Assembly: GCA_051162045.1 (NCBI GenBank)
Contig: JBISDI010000018.1
Length of the DNA stretch: 64,000 bases
Direction: 5' to 3' (one strand)
Source: Anaerozeibacter quisquiliarum
Lineage (GTDB): Bacteria > Bacillota > Clostridia > Christensenellales > Aristaeellaceae
Numbering within the stretch: the first letter of the stretch is position 1; each line of letters begins with the position of its first letter. A model generated the notes under the pieces. The model was not told the origin of the DNA and did not search any database. It saw only the letters and a list, made by a program, of their open reading frames with translations. The translations under genes were made by a program, and so were the position numbers. Positions 9,041 to 16,973 of the stretch are shown here, in pieces.

Positions 9041-10135
9041 TTAGCGTTGCTCAAGCGATACCCGAATGATCGCCTTCTGACGGCTCTTGCCCAGGAACTC
9101 CTCGGCCGCGACGAAGAAGATGATGACCGCCTGCAGCATTGTGACGAGCTCGATCGGGATGCTGGTGTTGGTGTTCAGCACCGAAGCCGCCGTGCGTATG
9201 TACGCCAGCACAAAGGCCGTCAGCGGAACAAATATCGGATGCTTTTTCGCCATGACCGCGATGATAAGGCCGTCCATGCCGATGTTGGTCAAAACCGCGG
9301 GCAGCTGGTACTGGTCGTACGCGCCAAAGTTCTCCACGGCGCTCGCAACCCCGGCGAATAGGCCGCCCAGTACCTGCCCCATGAAGGGCGTGACGTTGGT
9401 GTTGATGCCGGCGTACTTCGCGAAAGAGGGGTTTGAACCGGTGATGCGAATCTCCGCGCCCATCTTTGTACGATAGAAGATCAGACAGGCGATCGCCACG
9501 CCGATCAGCGCGACCCATATACCCTCGCTCAGGTTGGTATTGCCCCAGTATCGGCTAAAGCGCATGGCGTCGGGATACTTCGGCGTCACGATGTAGGAAT
9601 TGCTGCGGTCGGCGATGGTGTTTCGGATCACCGCCAAGGTGATGTACATGCACACCGTATTCAAGATGACCGATGTGACCGTTTCGCTGGCCCCCAGCTT
9701 TTCGCGGCCAAAGGCCGGAATCATGGCCACCAGCCCTCCGGTAATCGCGCAGCTCGCCACGATGATGAGCTGGTTGACGATCTTCGGCAGGCCGGGCATG
9801 ACGTTCAGCCCGAAGCCGGTGCCGAACATGACCAACAGGATCGGCAGGGGGGCGATGTTGATGATGCCTTCGCCGATCATGCTGAAACGCCCGCTGGCGT
9901 AGACAAAGCACATGCCGCAGCCGGTCAGCATGTAGGGCGCCATGCGGGAAAGCACCTGGGCGAAGCGGCGCCTGCTGGTAAACGGACCGATGGCGAAATT
10001 GTACAGCGCGTCCTGCCATCCCTCCACGCCGGTCAGCATCACGATGATTACCAGGCACAGCGTGTACGCGATGACGATGCCCAGCACGACGCGCAAGGCC
10101 TCATACATATAGTCGATTCTCTGAACCTTTTTCAA
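9041..10135 (-). CDS. ABC transporter permease, nucleoside/BMP type (first permease)
   Basis: A 364-residue permease with about ten hydrophobic segments and the coupling motif AEIRITGSNPSFAKYAGIN near residues 220-238. It resembles YufP/NupP of BMP-dependent nucleoside importers. The start is a TTG at 10135 that overlaps the ATPase stop as TTGA, with a GGGGGGA ribosome-binding tract about seven nt upstream, so translation is probably coupled. It forms the membrane channel together with the permease at 8067-9026. Related systems carry purine or pyrimidine nucleosides, and haloarchaeal relatives carry sugars, so the substrate cannot be fixed from family alone. Confidence 0.88.
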   Translation of the reverse strand: MKKVQRIDYMYEALRVVLGIVIAYTLCLVIIVMLTGVEGWQDALYNFAIGPFTSRRRFAQVLSRMAPYMLTGCGMCFVYASGRFSMIGEGIINIAPLPILLVMFGTGFGLNVMPGLPKIVNQLIIVASCAITGGLVAMIPAFGREKLGASETVTSVILNTVCMYITLAVIRNTIADRSNSYIVTPKYPDAMRFSRYWGNTNLSEGIWVALIGVAIACLIFYRTKMGAEIRITGSNPSFAKYAGINTNVTPFMGQVLGGLFAGVASAVENFGAYDQYQLPAVLTNIGMDGLIIAVMAKKHPIFVPLTAFVLAYIRTAASVLNTNTSIPIELVTMLQAVIIFFVAAEEFLGKSRQKAIIRVSLEQR

Positions 10136-11682
10136 AACAAGTCCCCCCTCTCCTCCGGAGACATCCGCTTGACGCCCAGCATGTACTCGCCCAGGGTGTT
10201 GCCGGAAACGCCCTTGACGTCCAAGAACTGCGCGACGATCTCCCCGTCCTTCATGACAAGCAGGCGGTCCGAAACCTCCATGATCTCAGAAAGGTCCGAC
10301 GATATGAGCAAGACGGCGGCATTGTCCTCTCGGGTGCACTTGACCAGCAGCCGGCGAATCAGGTCGGAGGTGCCGACGTCGATGCCGCGGGTGGGCTGGT
10401 TGGCGATGATGAAGTTGGCGTCGCCGGAAAACTCGCGGGCCACGATCACCTTCTGAATGTTGCCGCCGGACAGGAACTTCACATTTTCATTGCCGCCCGT
10501 GCAGGCAATCTCGAATTTTTCGATGCACCCGTTGACAAACTCGTCCAGCTTCTTCATGCTCAGCAACTGGCCCTTATTGAACCGGCCGCTGGCCAGGTAG
10601 GTGGCGAGGATGTTGTCGCGGATGGACAGCGTGCTTGCCATGCCAAACTTCATGCGGTCCTCGGAGATGTGCGCAAGCCCCAGTTTCCGGATCTCGGCGA
10701 TGCTCTTCTCGCCCGTTTCCTCGCCGTTGAGCGTAACCTGGCCGGAGGTGCGCTTGAGCAGCCCGGAGAGGATCTCGGACAGTTCGGTTTGACCGTTGCC
10801 CTCCACGCCCGCGATGCCCACGACCTCGCCGGCGCGCACGCCGAAGGACAGGTCGTTGAGGACGCGCTTGCCGAAATCGTCCAGGTAATTCAGCCCTTCC
10901 ACATGCAGGACGGTCCTCCCCGGCTGCGCCCCTTCCTTGTCGATGGTCAGGTCGACCTCCCGCTCTACCATCATCTTGGATAGCTTCGCCGGGTCGAGCT
11001 CCTCGATGTCGGCGTTGCCGGTCAATTTGCCGTGGCGCAGCACGGTCACGCGGTCGCACAGCTCCATGACCTCGTCCAGCTTGTGCGAAATGAAGATGAT
11101 GCCGTAGCCCATGTCCCGAAGATGCTTGAGCTGCGCAAACAGCTCTCGGGTCTCCTGAGGGGTGAGCACGGCGGTGGGTTCGTCCAGAATCAGCACCTTG
11201 ACCCCGCGGGCCAAGGCCTTCAGCAGTTCCACCTTCTGCTTCTGGCCAACCGTGAGGTCGCGGATCAGCATATCGGAATTGACCCCGAGGCCGTACTTGT
11301 CGCTGACCTCCTGGGTCATTCGGATGGCCGCCTTGCCGTCGAAAATGAAGCCGGGGCCCGGTTCCATGCCGAGCACCACATTTTCCGCAACCGTCAGATT
11401 GGGCACCTGCATGAAGTGCTGATGCACCATGCCAACACCCTTGGCGATGGCGTCCAGCGGACCCGCGATGTGAACTTCCTCGCCGTCGATGTAGATCTTC
11501 CCTGCCTGGCAGTTTTCCAAGCCGAAGAGGATCTTCATCAGCGTCGTCTTGCCGGCGCCGTTCTCGCCGATCAGGGCGTGAATCTCATTCGCATTTACTG
11601 AAAGGGTCACATCGCTGTTGGCCCTGAAGCCGTTGGGGTATATCTTGGTGATCCCTTCCATTCTCAGAAGTTCTCTCGCCAT
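10132..11682 (-). CDS. ABC transporter ATP-binding protein, nucleoside/BMP type
   Basis: A 516-residue protein with two fused ABC domains. Domain 1 carries a full Walker A (GENGAGKTTLM near residue 38), a signature region and Walker B LILDEPTAVLTP. Domain 2 has a degenerate Walker A (GVEGNGQTEL), LSGGNIQKV and IIANQPTRGIDVG, where Gln replaces the catalytic Glu. This asymmetry is usual for the YufO/NupO and RbsA-type fused ATPases. It energises the two permeases encoded just downstream. An ATG start at 11682 follows AAGGA. A perfect 17-bp hairpin lies between this gene and the binding-protein gene upstream. Confidence 0.92.
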   Translation of the reverse strand: MARELLRMEGITKIYPNGFRANSDVTLSVNANEIHALIGENGAGKTTLMKILFGLENCQAGKIYIDGEEVHIAGPLDAIAKGVGMVHQHFMQVPNLTVAENVVLGMEPGPGFIFDGKAAIRMTQEVSDKYGLGVNSDMLIRDLTVGQKQKVELLKALARGVKVLILDEPTAVLTPQETRELFAQLKHLRDMGYGIIFISHKLDEVMELCDRVTVLRHGKLTGNADIEELDPAKLSKMMVEREVDLTIDKEGAQPGRTVLHVEGLNYLDDFGKRVLNDLSFGVRAGEVVGIAGVEGNGQTELSEILSGLLKRTSGQVTLNGEETGEKSIAEIRKLGLAHISEDRMKFGMASTLSIRDNILATYLASGRFNKGQLLSMKKLDEFVNGCIEKFEIACTGGNENVKFLSGGNIQKVIVAREFSGDANFIIANQPTRGIDVGTSDLIRRLLVKCTREDNAAVLLISSDLSEIMEVSDRLLVMKDGEIVAQFLDVKGVSGNTLGEYMLGVKRMSPEERGDLF

Positions 11683-11721
11683 GCTCTCACGTTCCTTCTT
11701 TGAATGCTCTCTTAAATGAAG

Positions 11722-11756
11722 GGAGGGGCGAGGGAAGGTCCTTCCCTCGCCCCTCC
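11722..11756 (-). terminator. Perfect hairpin between binding-protein and ATPase genes (attenuator or mRNA stabiliser)
   Basis: A 17-bp perfect inverted repeat with a one-base centre (GGAGGGGCGAGGGAAGG and its complement). It begins 9 nt after the binding-protein stop and ends 39 nt before the ATPase start. No run of T follows on the minus strand, so partial termination or protection of the upstream mRNA from exonucleases is more likely than a full stop. Equivalent hairpins follow the other two binding-protein genes in the window. Confidence 0.7.
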
Positions 11757-11765
11757 GGAACGTCC

Positions 11766-12893
11766 TTATTTTGCAAACTCGGCGTCGGGATTGTCGCGGT
11801 AGGCGGCAAAGGCTTCGTAGCTGTCGAAATCATAGTAGGAAGGAACCACGATCTCGCCGGTGCCAATCTTCTCGATGATCTCCTTCAACTTGGCCTGCAC
11901 ATCGGCCGGGACATTGTTCAGGAAGTTTTCGTTCTCCAGGTAGCCGACGCCGTTTTTGCAGACGCCCCATACCTGGTTGCCAGGGGCGATGGAATGGTCG
12001 CCCTTCACGCTGTCGATGATCGCCATCGCAGAGGACGCGATGTTCTTGGTGATCGAGGTCAGGATGTTCTGGTAGCCGACGGCCGAGGAAGCGTCCTTGT
12101 CGGCCAGGCCCTTGAAGTAGGACCACTGGTCGTAGTCACAGCCCATGATGAAGTAGCCGTTCGCGATACCGCCGTGCTCCTCCGCGGCCTGAGCGCCGGC
12201 CAGCATCATCTGCGCGGTGATCGGCCACACGGCGTCGCAGCCGTTGTCGTACATGACGTTCATCGCTTCGTAGACGGCGGACATGCTGGTCTCGGCCATG
12301 TAGGAGTGCATCCAGGAGATGTCCAGACCCATCTCCTTCTTCGCATACTTCACGCCGGCCAGCCAGCCGGTGCTGAAGTCGTTTAGAATGGGGCTGTCGG
12401 CCGAGATGCAGCCGATCTTGCCCTTCTTGGTCATGAGCGCCTGCAAAATGGCCGCCATGAAAGAGGACTCGTTCTGCGCGAAGGTAATGCCGTAGGCATT
12501 GGGCTGGTTGAACGTGACGCCCTTGCCGACATCATAATGGATAAAGGTCGTATCGGGATACTGCGCGGCGGCCTCGTCGATGATGTTCTCAATGTACCAA
12601 GTGGGGCCGAAAAAATAATCGTAATGCGTGGTCTCCAGTGCATCCCAGAAGCAGTTGACGGCCAAGGCGGGGTCGTATGCGCCGTACTCGACGAGGGTGT
12701 ACTCCATGTTGTACTTCTCGGCGATCTCCTGAACGGCACGGTGACCCATGTCGGACAGACCAAAGTCGCCGATGAAGGCGGTGAAGAACAGAATCTTCTC
12801 CTTCTTGCCTTCGGCGGCGGCTCCGGCGGCACCGGACACAGCGAGTGCGAAACTCATTACGAGAACCAGGAACAACGCGACAACCTTTTTCAT
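11766..12893 (-). CDS. BMP-family ABC transporter substrate-binding protein
   Basis: A 375-residue secreted binding protein of the BMP (basic membrane protein, PnrA/TmpC-like) family, whose members bind nucleosides or sugars. The mature part begins with a KEKILFFTAFIGDFGLSDMGH strand-loop, and later shows FGPTWYIENIIDEAAAQYP and a GCDYDQWSYF loop. The N-terminal 28 residues form a Sec signal peptide (MKKVV, hydrophobic core, AGAAAEG). There is no cysteine at the expected lipobox, unlike most Gram-positive homologs, which are lipoproteins. The start at 12893 has a GGGGAGG ribosome site. It is the first gene of the operon and faces the DeoR regulator across a 482-bp gap. Confidence 0.88.
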   Translation of the reverse strand: MKKVVALFLVLVMSFALAVSGAAGAAAEGKKEKILFFTAFIGDFGLSDMGHRAVQEIAEKYNMEYTLVEYGAYDPALAVNCFWDALETTHYDYFFGPTWYIENIIDEAAAQYPDTTFIHYDVGKGVTFNQPNAYGITFAQNESSFMAAILQALMTKKGKIGCISADSPILNDFSTGWLAGVKYAKKEMGLDISWMHSYMAETSMSAVYEAMNVMYDNGCDAVWPITAQMMLAGAQAAEEHGGIANGYFIMGCDYDQWSYFKGLADKDASSAVGYQNILTSITKNIASSAMAIIDSVKGDHSIAPGNQVWGVCKNGVGYLENENFLNNVPADVQAKLKEIIEKIGTGEIVVPSYYDFDSYEAFAAYRDNPDAEFAK

Positions 12894-13375
12894 TCTTCTG
12901 CCTCCCCATGAATGTTTGTCTATATCCGCGCCTACGTCGCGCAAATACCTTGTGCGCAAGGGACATCATTTCGCAAATTTTAGATCACTGCGAACATCCC
13001 CGCCCGCATCATTGTTATAAATACAACTTCTACCATCTGCATAAAATTAATCCATTTATTGCAGCAAGTTTTGGATAATTGTTGTTCAATCGTGTCGCTT
13101 TATGATGCAATCGCATATTTCTCCGTTTGAAACGTCTTGTCAATAGCCATTCCCAAAAGCAATCGAAATGGGACGATATGTTTTTTGCGCATGTTCGTAT
13201 GGATAACAGTGGCGAATTTCTTGTTCGTATTGTTGTATCGATTTCAACAAACGATAGAACTCGGCAATATTTGGTATTGTCACGCCCGCAAGGATGGTAT
13301 ATGATGTACATTGTCAGGATTCCATTCGTTTGTCGTGACTTCTCGCCATACCACAGCACAAAGGAGATGATGTTT
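12894..13375. promoter_or_regulatory. Divergent control region between the ABC/SIS operon and deoR-like gene
   Basis: A relatively AT-rich 482-bp gap with no credible gene. On the minus strand TTGACA occurs at 13143-13138 with only a weak -10 (AAATAT) 17 nt further. On the plus strand no clear -10/-35 pair was found. It contains two candidate operators: TTGTTG-N9-CAACAA at 13230-13250 and ATTG-N5-CAAT at 13078-13090. Control of both flanking units from here by the DeoR-family protein is the simplest reading, but is inference. Confidence 0.5.
13230..13250. promoter_or_regulatory. Candidate DeoR-family operator
   Basis: A perfect 6-bp inverted repeat (TTGTTG and CAACAA) separated by nine bases, with the palindrome ATCGAT near the centre. 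It lies about 125 bp upstream of the DeoR-family start and within the divergent control region. The assignment as that regulator's binding site is inference from position and symmetry. Confidence 0.4.
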
Positions 13376-14125
13376 TTGAGCAATGCCTATCGTCTTGATC
13401 AAATCTATACCATCTTGCTGCGAAAGGGCAGCGCCACCATCGAAGAGCTCTCCCAGAGCTTCCATGTCACGCCGACCACCATCCGCAGGGATCTGTTGGT
13501 GCTGGAGGAAAGGAACCTAATCTACCGCTCCAGAGGTTCGGCTCACGTCAAGGACAGCGAAGAAACTGTCGCCGGCATCTTTGATGAGGAGCAGAAGCGC
13601 ATCGCGGCGACGGCGGCCAAATTTGTCGCAAGCGGTACCACCCTGTCGCTGGATTCCGGCCGCACGGTAAATGCCATCATCAGCCATCTGCTGAACGACG
13701 ACCGGATCACCGATCTGGACATCGTGACCCACTCCATGTCATCCGCCTTGTACGCCGCCCAAAAATACAATGTATCGATTCCGGGTGGCGCATTGTTCAA
13801 GAAGATGGATACGATTCTGGGCCTGGAGGTCGAAGAGTTCTATCGGAAGATCAATGTGGACATCGCCTTTCTCGGCAGCACGGGTGTCCACAACTGCGCG
13901 GGGCTTACGCTGTCCTATCCCATCCAGCTGACGGTCAAGAAGGCCTCCGCCGAATGCGCGGACAAGCGCATTGCGGTCTTGGATTCATCCAAATTTATCC
14001 GCCGGGGCATCTACGTGTTTTGCGATTGGCATGACATTGATACCCTGGTCACGACCAAGACCGATGAGAACGAGGCGCAACTGGACCGCATCGCAAAACA
14101 GGGGGTCAGCATTGTCCTGGCGTAA
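13376..14125 (+). CDS. DeoR/GlpR-family transcriptional regulator
   Basis: A 249-residue regulator with an N-terminal DeoR winged helix (GSATIEELSQSFHVTPTTIRRDL near residues 18-40). The C-terminal sensor domain is ISOCOT-like (LDSGRTVNAI, GGALF, FLGSTGV, DSSKF). Such proteins bind phosphorylated sugars or nucleoside-derived intermediates and usually repress the adjacent catabolic operon. The open frame runs far upstream, but the start is taken as TTG at 13376. AAGGAG at 13361-13366 is nine nt from this TTG but only 0-3 nt from the two upstream ATGs. The resulting length matches the family norm of about 250 residues. It faces the minus-strand operon, its likely target. Confidence 0.85.
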   Translation: MSNAYRLDQIYTILLRKGSATIEELSQSFHVTPTTIRRDLLVLEERNLIYRSRGSAHVKDSEETVAGIFDEEQKRIAATAAKFVASGTTLSLDSGRTVNAIISHLLNDDRITDLDIVTHSMSSALYAAQKYNVSIPGGALFKKMDTILGLEVEEFYRKINVDIAFLGSTGVHNCAGLTLSYPIQLTVKKASAECADKRIAVLDSSKFIRRGIYVFCDWHDIDTLVTTKTDENEAQLDRIAKQGVSIVLA

Positions 14126-14152
14126 TGCCAATCCACATTACCGCTCGCACGA

Positions 14153-14181
14153 TTGACAGGTTCCGGTGACTGGGCTATATT
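14153..14181 (+). promoter_or_regulatory. Sigma-A promoter for the YaiI/YqxD gene
   Basis: A consensus -35 TTGACA at 14153-14158, a 17-nt spacer and -10 TATATT at 14176-14181. Transcription would begin near 14188, about 33 nt before the YaiI/YqxD start. It shows that this gene is transcribed separately from the DeoR-family gene. Confidence 0.8.
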
Positions 14182-14220
14182 GGAACCGGGGTATATCATC
14201 ATTCAGAAATGAGATCTGTC

Positions 14221-14661
14221 ATGAAAATCCTGGTCGATGCCGACGCCTGCCCGGTCAAACAGATCATCGTCCGGCTGGCAAGACAAGGAAGCGTTCCCGT
14301 CACCATGCTGATGGACACATCCCATGAACATAACGACGGGTACAGCCAAGTAATAACGGTAGACAAGCAGGCCGACAGCGTGGACTACGCTCTGATGGGC
14401 CTCCTGACCCGCGAGGATATCGTCGTGACGCAGGACTTTGGACTTGCCGCCATGGTGCTGGGCAAGGGCGCGAGGGCCGTCAACCAAAACGGGTTGGTCT
14501 TTACGAATGAGAACATTGATAAGCTGCTGTTGGAGCGGCACATCGGGCAAAAGGTGCGCAGGGGCGGCGGCAGAACCAAGGGCCCGCCAAAGCGCACGAA
14601 GGAAGATGATGCCCGGTTTGAGGCCGCATTTGTACGACTGTTATCCGGGCGGCGGATATGA
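14221..14661 (+). CDS. YaiI/YqxD family (DUF188) protein
   Basis: A 146-residue cytoplasmic protein of the YaiI/YqxD family, a PIN-domain-like fold of unproven function. Conserved acidic stretches are visible: ILVDADACPV at the N-terminus, then DYALMGLLTREDIVVTQDFGLAAM near residues 60-83, and a basic tail RRGGGRTKGPPKRT. These acidic residues suggest metal binding as in PIN nucleases. The start MKILVDADACP at 14221 fits family length. An ATG four codons upstream is possible. It has its own promoter and is not clearly linked to either catabolic operon. Confidence 0.9.
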   Translation: MKILVDADACPVKQIIVRLARQGSVPVTMLMDTSHEHNDGYSQVITVDKQADSVDYALMGLLTREDIVVTQDFGLAAMVLGKGARAVNQNGLVFTNENIDKLLLERHIGQKVRRGGGRTKGPPKRTKEDDARFEAAFVRLLSGRRI

Positions 14662-14717
14662 ATGCAGCGTTCCGGGGACGGCCCGTCGGGCTTACGGCGG
14701 GAGCAGGAACCGAATCC

Positions 14718-14967
14718 ATGGAGGACATCCGGGAATTCTTTCGGGCGATGATCGGCGGTTTCGTAGATAGGGGACTGGAGGGCGGGCTGGACGGGCAGCC
14801 GCCTATTTCAAGTACCCGGAGAGATTCGCGGAATCATCCATACGGCCAACACCATTGAGGGCTTCAACCGCCAGCTCCGCAAAGTCGCCAAGGCCGATCT
14901 ATCATTCAGTATGCCAACCCCGGCACCCTCTGCCAAGCGCAGCGTGGAAGACTCCGCCTACACCTGA
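14718..14967 (+). pseudogene. IS256/Mutator-type transposase relic
   Basis: About 25 codons starting at 14718 (MEDIREFFRAMIGGFVDRG) resemble the N-terminal part of IS256-family transposases. After a large internal deletion, the frame beginning near 14798 gives AAYFKYPE. A one-base shift then gives EIRGIIHTANTIEGFNRQLRK from 14821. This corresponds to the C-terminal YFKYPE-IRRIIYTTNAIE-LNRQ-RK block of that family. The remainder is unrecognisable and ends in a stop at 14965. The catalytic DDE core is missing, so the element is dead. It marks an old insertion between two transcription units. Confidence 0.7.
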
Positions 14968-15102
14968 AAGAAGACCATCCGCAAATGCCATAACATTATA
15001 ATAATCCGAGCCGATAGAGGGCGGAATGGTAGCCAAACGGCTTGGTTTGTTGAGTTTTCCCGTATCAGTTGCACAATGCGCAACCGTGTTTCGGTTATGA
15101 GG

Positions 15103-15131
15103 TTGTAGGTGGCCGATGGCTTTGCTATACT
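15103..15131 (+). promoter_or_regulatory. Candidate promoter of the TPP-enzyme/transketolase operon
   Basis: TTGTAG at 15103-15108, a 17-nt spacer and TATACT at 15126-15131, about 40 nt before the first gene of the operon. The -10 is good and the -35 matches only in TTG, consistent with a regulated promoter. The IclR protein encoded within the operon is a candidate regulator. Confidence 0.5.
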
Positions 15132-15171
15132 TACCTCGTCTTAAGCAGATTAGGCAAGGGAGCGTAGCGAC

Positions 15172-16959
15172 ATGAAATTGACGGGCGGGCAGATCGTAGT
15201 CAAATACCTGGAAAAAGAGGGCGTGCCCTACGCGCTGGGCATTCCCGGTCACGGCGTGCTGGGCTTTTTCGATGCGCTGCGCGAAAGCGGCCGGTCGGGC
15301 GGCATCAAGTATTTGCAAGTCAAGCACGAGCAGACGGCGCTTCACATTGCAGACGGCTATTTTCGCATCAAGCAAGAGCCGCTGTGCGTGTTTACCTCGA
15401 TCGGGCCGGGGGCGATGAACACGGCGATCGGGTTGGCGACAGCCTATGTCGATTCGAGCGCGATCTTCCAGGTGTCGGGCGACACGCATGTGCAGATGAA
15501 AGGCGTCGGCGTACTGCAGGAAATCGAGCGCTATCAGGACTCAAACTTCCTGCGCGCGCTCGAGCCGCTGTGCAAGCGCGCCTGGCGCGCCGAGTCGGTC
15601 GGGCAGCTGCCGCGCATCATGCAGCGCGCGTTCAACCAGATGCTCGGCGGGCGCAGGGGCCCGGTGGTGCTGGCGCTGCCGATGAACGTGCAGGCGGACG
15701 CGCTCGAAACCCAGTTGCCCGAGCCCGCAAAGCACCGCGCGTTGCGCGCGGGGGCAGGCGATGAAGGGCTGATTCGCCGCGCGGCGGAGTTGATGCGCGG
15801 CGCCAAGCGCCCGGTGATCCTGGCCGGCGGCGCGCTGTTCGGCGCGGAGGACCGGCTGGTCGAGCTGGCCGAACGGTGGGGCGCGGCGGTCATCACCACC
15901 ATGGCGAGCAAGAGCGTGTTCCCCGAGGATCATCCGCTCAATGGGTTTCACACCGGCTCCAAGGGCACGCCGGTCGGGCTGCGGTTGACCCAGACCGCCG
16001 ATGTGGTGCTGGCGCTGGGCACGCGCTTTGCCGACGAGACCACCTGCTCGTACCGCTACGGCGCGGGATTCAAATTCCCCGATACCCGCCTGATCCACGT
16101 GGACATCGAGCCGGGCGAGTTGGGGAAAAACTACCCATGCGACGTAGGGGTGCTGGGCGACGTCCAAACGGTGATGGGGCAGCTGCTGACCGCCTACGGC
16201 GACGCGGCGACCGGGCGCGAGGCCTATCACGCCGAGATGGCCGAGCTCAAGGCGCAATGGCGGCGCTCGCTCAAGGACAAACGCGCGGTACACCATGAGC
16301 AGATCACCATATCCCAGCTGATCGGAGAATTGAACGAGTGCCTGCCGGAGGGCGCGATCCTCGCGACCTCTTCGGGCAATACGCAGGCGCAGGCGTTTCA
16401 GGAGTTTGCGTTCAAAAAGGGGCAACGGCACCTGACGAGCGGCGGATTCTCGACGATGGGCTGGGCCATGCCGGCCGCGATCGGCGCGAAATTGGCCGCC
16501 CCCGACGCGCCCGTCATCGCGCTGATGGGCGACGGCGACTTCATGATGACCATGCAGGAGCTTACGTTCCTGAAACAATACGACGTGCCGGTGGTGGTGA
16601 TCGTGGCCGACAACAGCGGCTGGATGGCCATTAAGGACTTGCAATCGGACGTGCTGGGCGTCGAGCACACCTTCGGCAACGACTTTGAGGCGGACGGCGC
16701 GCCCTACTCGCCCGACTTTGCCGAGATCGCCCGTTCGTTCGGCATCGCGTCGGAGCGCCTGTCACAGCCGGGCGAGCTTAAGGGCGCGCTGAAGCGGGCG
16801 CTCGAGGGCGGCAAGCCGACGCTGCTGCACGTGCGCGTGTGCCGCGAATACCCGCACTCCGGCGGCGAGGCATTCGGCTGGTGGGATGTGCCGGTACCGG
16901 CCTATATGGAACAGCGCCGCGCCGCATACCTCGAGGGGCTCGGCCAGGAAACGGTGTGA
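15172..16959 (+). CDS. Thiamine-pyrophosphate enzyme, acetolactate synthase/IolD-like
   Basis: A 595-residue ThDP-dependent enzyme with the three domains of the acetolactate synthase family. The activating Glu lies in KHEQTALHIADGY near residue 50. A central domain spans about 190-330. The ThDP/Mg site is in the C-terminal domain: GDGDFMMTMQELTF near 454-467 followed by DNSG. Overall organisation resembles IolD (trihydroxycyclohexanedione hydrolase), but it is shorter than typical IolD and closer in length to acetolactate synthase. It is first in an operon with a Gfo/Idh/MocA dehydrogenase, transketolase and an MMSDH-like dehydrogenase, so a role in C-C bond cleavage during cyclitol or sugar breakdown is likely. 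Sulfoacetaldehyde acetyltransferase was considered, but the N-terminal active-site segment differs. Confidence 0.8.
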   Translation: MKLTGGQIVVKYLEKEGVPYALGIPGHGVLGFFDALRESGRSGGIKYLQVKHEQTALHIADGYFRIKQEPLCVFTSIGPGAMNTAIGLATAYVDSSAIFQVSGDTHVQMKGVGVLQEIERYQDSNFLRALEPLCKRAWRAESVGQLPRIMQRAFNQMLGGRRGPVVLALPMNVQADALETQLPEPAKHRALRAGAGDEGLIRRAAELMRGAKRPVILAGGALFGAEDRLVELAERWGAAVITTMASKSVFPEDHPLNGFHTGSKGTPVGLRLTQTADVVLALGTRFADETTCSYRYGAGFKFPDTRLIHVDIEPGELGKNYPCDVGVLGDVQTVMGQLLTAYGDAATGREAYHAEMAELKAQWRRSLKDKRAVHHEQITISQLIGELNECLPEGAILATSSGNTQAQAFQEFAFKKGQRHLTSGGFSTMGWAMPAAIGAKLAAPDAPVIALMGDGDFMMTMQELTFLKQYDVPVVVIVADNSGWMAIKDLQSDVLGVEHTFGNDFEADGAPYSPDFAEIARSFGIASERLSQPGELKGALKRALEGGKPTLLHVRVCREYPHSGGEAFGWWDVPVPAYMEQRRAAYLEGLGQETV

Positions 16960-16973
16960 CGGAGGAAGACGCT

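Larger units (their letters stand above)
14662..15171. other. Gap holding a transposase relic and the promoter region of the next operon
   Basis: A 510-bp stretch after the YaiI/YqxD stop. Its first half holds a degraded IS256-type transposase (14718-14967). The second half has no gene and contains the likely promoter at 15103-15131 and the AAGGGAG ribosome site of the TPP-enzyme gene. No intact insertion-sequence ends were recognised. Confidence 0.6.

Noticed and set aside
15172..16959. Sulfoacetaldehyde acetyltransferase (Xsc)
   Set aside because: Length and cofactor fit, but the N-terminal active-site segment is unlike Xsc and closer to acetolactate synthase/IolD-type enzymes; no phosphotransacetylase is adjacent.
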